Assembly (NCBI GenBank): GCA_029880755.1
Contig: JAOUNW010000119.1
Coordinates: 1 to 6,009, forward strand
Reading direction: 5' to 3'
Length of the DNA stretch: 6,009 nt
DNA from: Gammaproteobacteria bacterium
GTDB taxonomy: Bacteria; Pseudomonadota; Gammaproteobacteria; Acidiferrobacterales; SZUA-150
The notes beneath the pieces are model-generated. The model was not told the DNA's origin and did no database searches. It worked only from the letters and a program-made list of their open reading frames with translations. Shown here in pieces: positions 5,386 to 6,009 of this stretch. A program made the position numbers and the translations under genes. Position 1 is the stretch's first letter. The number at the start of each line of letters is the position of its first letter.

Positions 5386-6009
5386 TTAAAAGTCTTCCCA
5401 CTCCTGGCTGCCGTCGGTACCGGTCTTTCTGGCACGGGTCTTGGCTTTGTCTTCACGGATTTTTTGGAGGTGTCTGTTCTTGCCCTCTGTAAGAGAACGG
5501 CCAGCAGTCATGGATCTCGCCTGAGGCAAGCTATGAACCGCCATTCTCTCCATTTCCGGTGTCCTCAAAATATTGGCGTGACGACTGCTGCTGGAACTCC
5601 CTACCTTGAAGAATCCCACCGTATCCGCCAGTGAACGTGCCTGGTCTTGCATGGAACGGCTGGCAGCAGCAGATTCTTCCACCAGGGCGGCATTTTGTTG
5701 GGTCATGTCGTCCATCTGGGCCACGGCATTGTTTACCTGATCGATACCGGCGGACTGTTCCTGGGAGGCGGCATTGATCTCGGCGACAATATCAGACACC
5801 TTCTTGATGCCTTCCACGATACCCATTAAGGTCTTGCCGGACTCGTCAACCAGGTCTGTGCCGACTTTCACTTTCTCCACGCTATCCTCGATAAGACCTT
5901 TGATTTCCTTGGCAGCATCAGCACTGCGCTGGGCCAGACTGCGCACTTCGGATGCCACAACAGCAAAGCCACGGCCTTGTTCCCCGGCACGGGCCGCTTC
6001 CACGGCAGC
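5386..6009 (-). CDS. Methyl-accepting chemotaxis protein, C-terminal part
   Basis: The gene runs off the right edge, so only the last 207 residues are visible; the N-terminal sensor, membrane segments and HAMP domain lie outside. The visible part starts at the hairpin tip of the cytoplasmic signalling domain (AAVEAARAGEQGRGFAVVAS, then EVRSLAQRSA), which binds CheW and CheA in trimers of receptor dimers. The returning coiled-coil helix follows, with the C-terminal methylation region AASQEQSAGIDQVNNAVAQM and TQQNAALVEESAAAS, very close to E. coli Tsr/Tar. After the helix end (TVGFFKV) comes a 66-residue linker with a serine run and many basic residues, ending in the pentapeptide EWEDF (5389-5403), of the xWxxF type that tethers CheR and CheB. 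GTG at 6001-6003 encodes the Val of AAVEAA and is not a start. The protein should sit in the inner membrane and signal through the CheW encoded next to it. Confidence 0.95.
   Translation of the reverse strand, partial: AAVEAARAGEQGRGFAVVASEVRSLAQRSADAAKEIKGLIEDSVEKVKVGTDLVDESGKTLMGIVEGIKKVSDIVAEINAASQEQSAGIDQVNNAVAQMDDMTQQNAALVEESAAASRSMQDQARSLADTVGFFKVGSSSSSRHANILRTPEMERMAVHSLPQARSMTAGRSLTEGKNRHLQKIREDKAKTRARKTGTDGSQEWEDF
5389..5403 (-). other. CheR/CheB-docking pentapeptide EWEDF
   Basis: The receptor ends in EWEDF, matching the xWxxF type of NWETF in E. coli Tsr and Tar, where it recruits the methyltransferase CheR and the methylesterase CheB. The Trp and Phe, the residues that matter most, are kept. 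Receptors with this tail usually help neighbouring receptors adapt. Confidence 0.8.

Noticed and set aside
5371..5634. 87-residue plus-strand ORF over the receptor end
   Set aside because: It is antisense to the clear chemoreceptor C-terminus and has no ribosome binding site.
6001..6003. GTG as the start of a short receptor-like protein
   Set aside because: It is the Val codon of the conserved AAVEAARAGE hairpin tip; the frame stays open to the window edge, so the gene is cut by the window rather than starting here.

Overview
The window looks like a chromosomal segment of a free-living, motile Gram-negative bacterium, most likely a gammaproteobacterium. The evidence is two outer-membrane beta-barrel proteins with Sec signal peptides, an LbtU-type siderophore porin, and a chemoreceptor whose C-terminal end matches the enterobacterial layout closely and carries a CheR/CheB-docking pentapeptide. 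No RNA genes, insertion sequences, CRISPR arrays or integrase genes are visible. The genus cannot be fixed from the sequence.

Layout from left to right. (1) 52-903, plus strand: a 283-residue protein of unknown function with a strong ribosome binding site; a 14-bp perfect palindrome spans its stop codon. (2) 904-1153: a 250-bp gap with no convincing gene. (3) 1154-2122, minus strand: an outer-membrane porin-like protein that has lost the C-terminal end expected of a beta-barrel, so it is probably damaged. (4) 2123-2453: a divergent intergenic region with a core of about 19% GC, followed by a leader that can fold over the start of the next gene. (5) 2454-3590, plus strand: a PLP-dependent class V aminotransferase-fold enzyme. 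(6) 3636-4718, minus strand: an intact LbtU-family siderophore porin, convergent with the enzyme. (7) 4743-5291, minus strand: CheW. (8) 5386 to beyond the right edge, minus strand: the C-terminal part of a methyl-accepting chemotaxis protein.

The right half reads as one co-directional minus-strand group: chemoreceptor, CheW, then the LbtU-type porin, with gaps of 94 and 24 bp. Receptor and CheW belong to the same signalling array; the porin so close downstream suggests co-transcription, and possibly a link between chemotaxis and iron or siderophore acquisition, though this is inference. The left half has no clear common pathway.

The most unusual signals are non-coding. The receptor-cheW spacer contains two perfect, interleaved inverted repeats (8 bp and 7 bp) in H-type pseudoknot topology with 10-2-10 nt loops. 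The aminotransferase leader can form a long hairpin that buries both its Shine-Dalgarno sequence and its start codon. No complete new multi-gene system was recognised.
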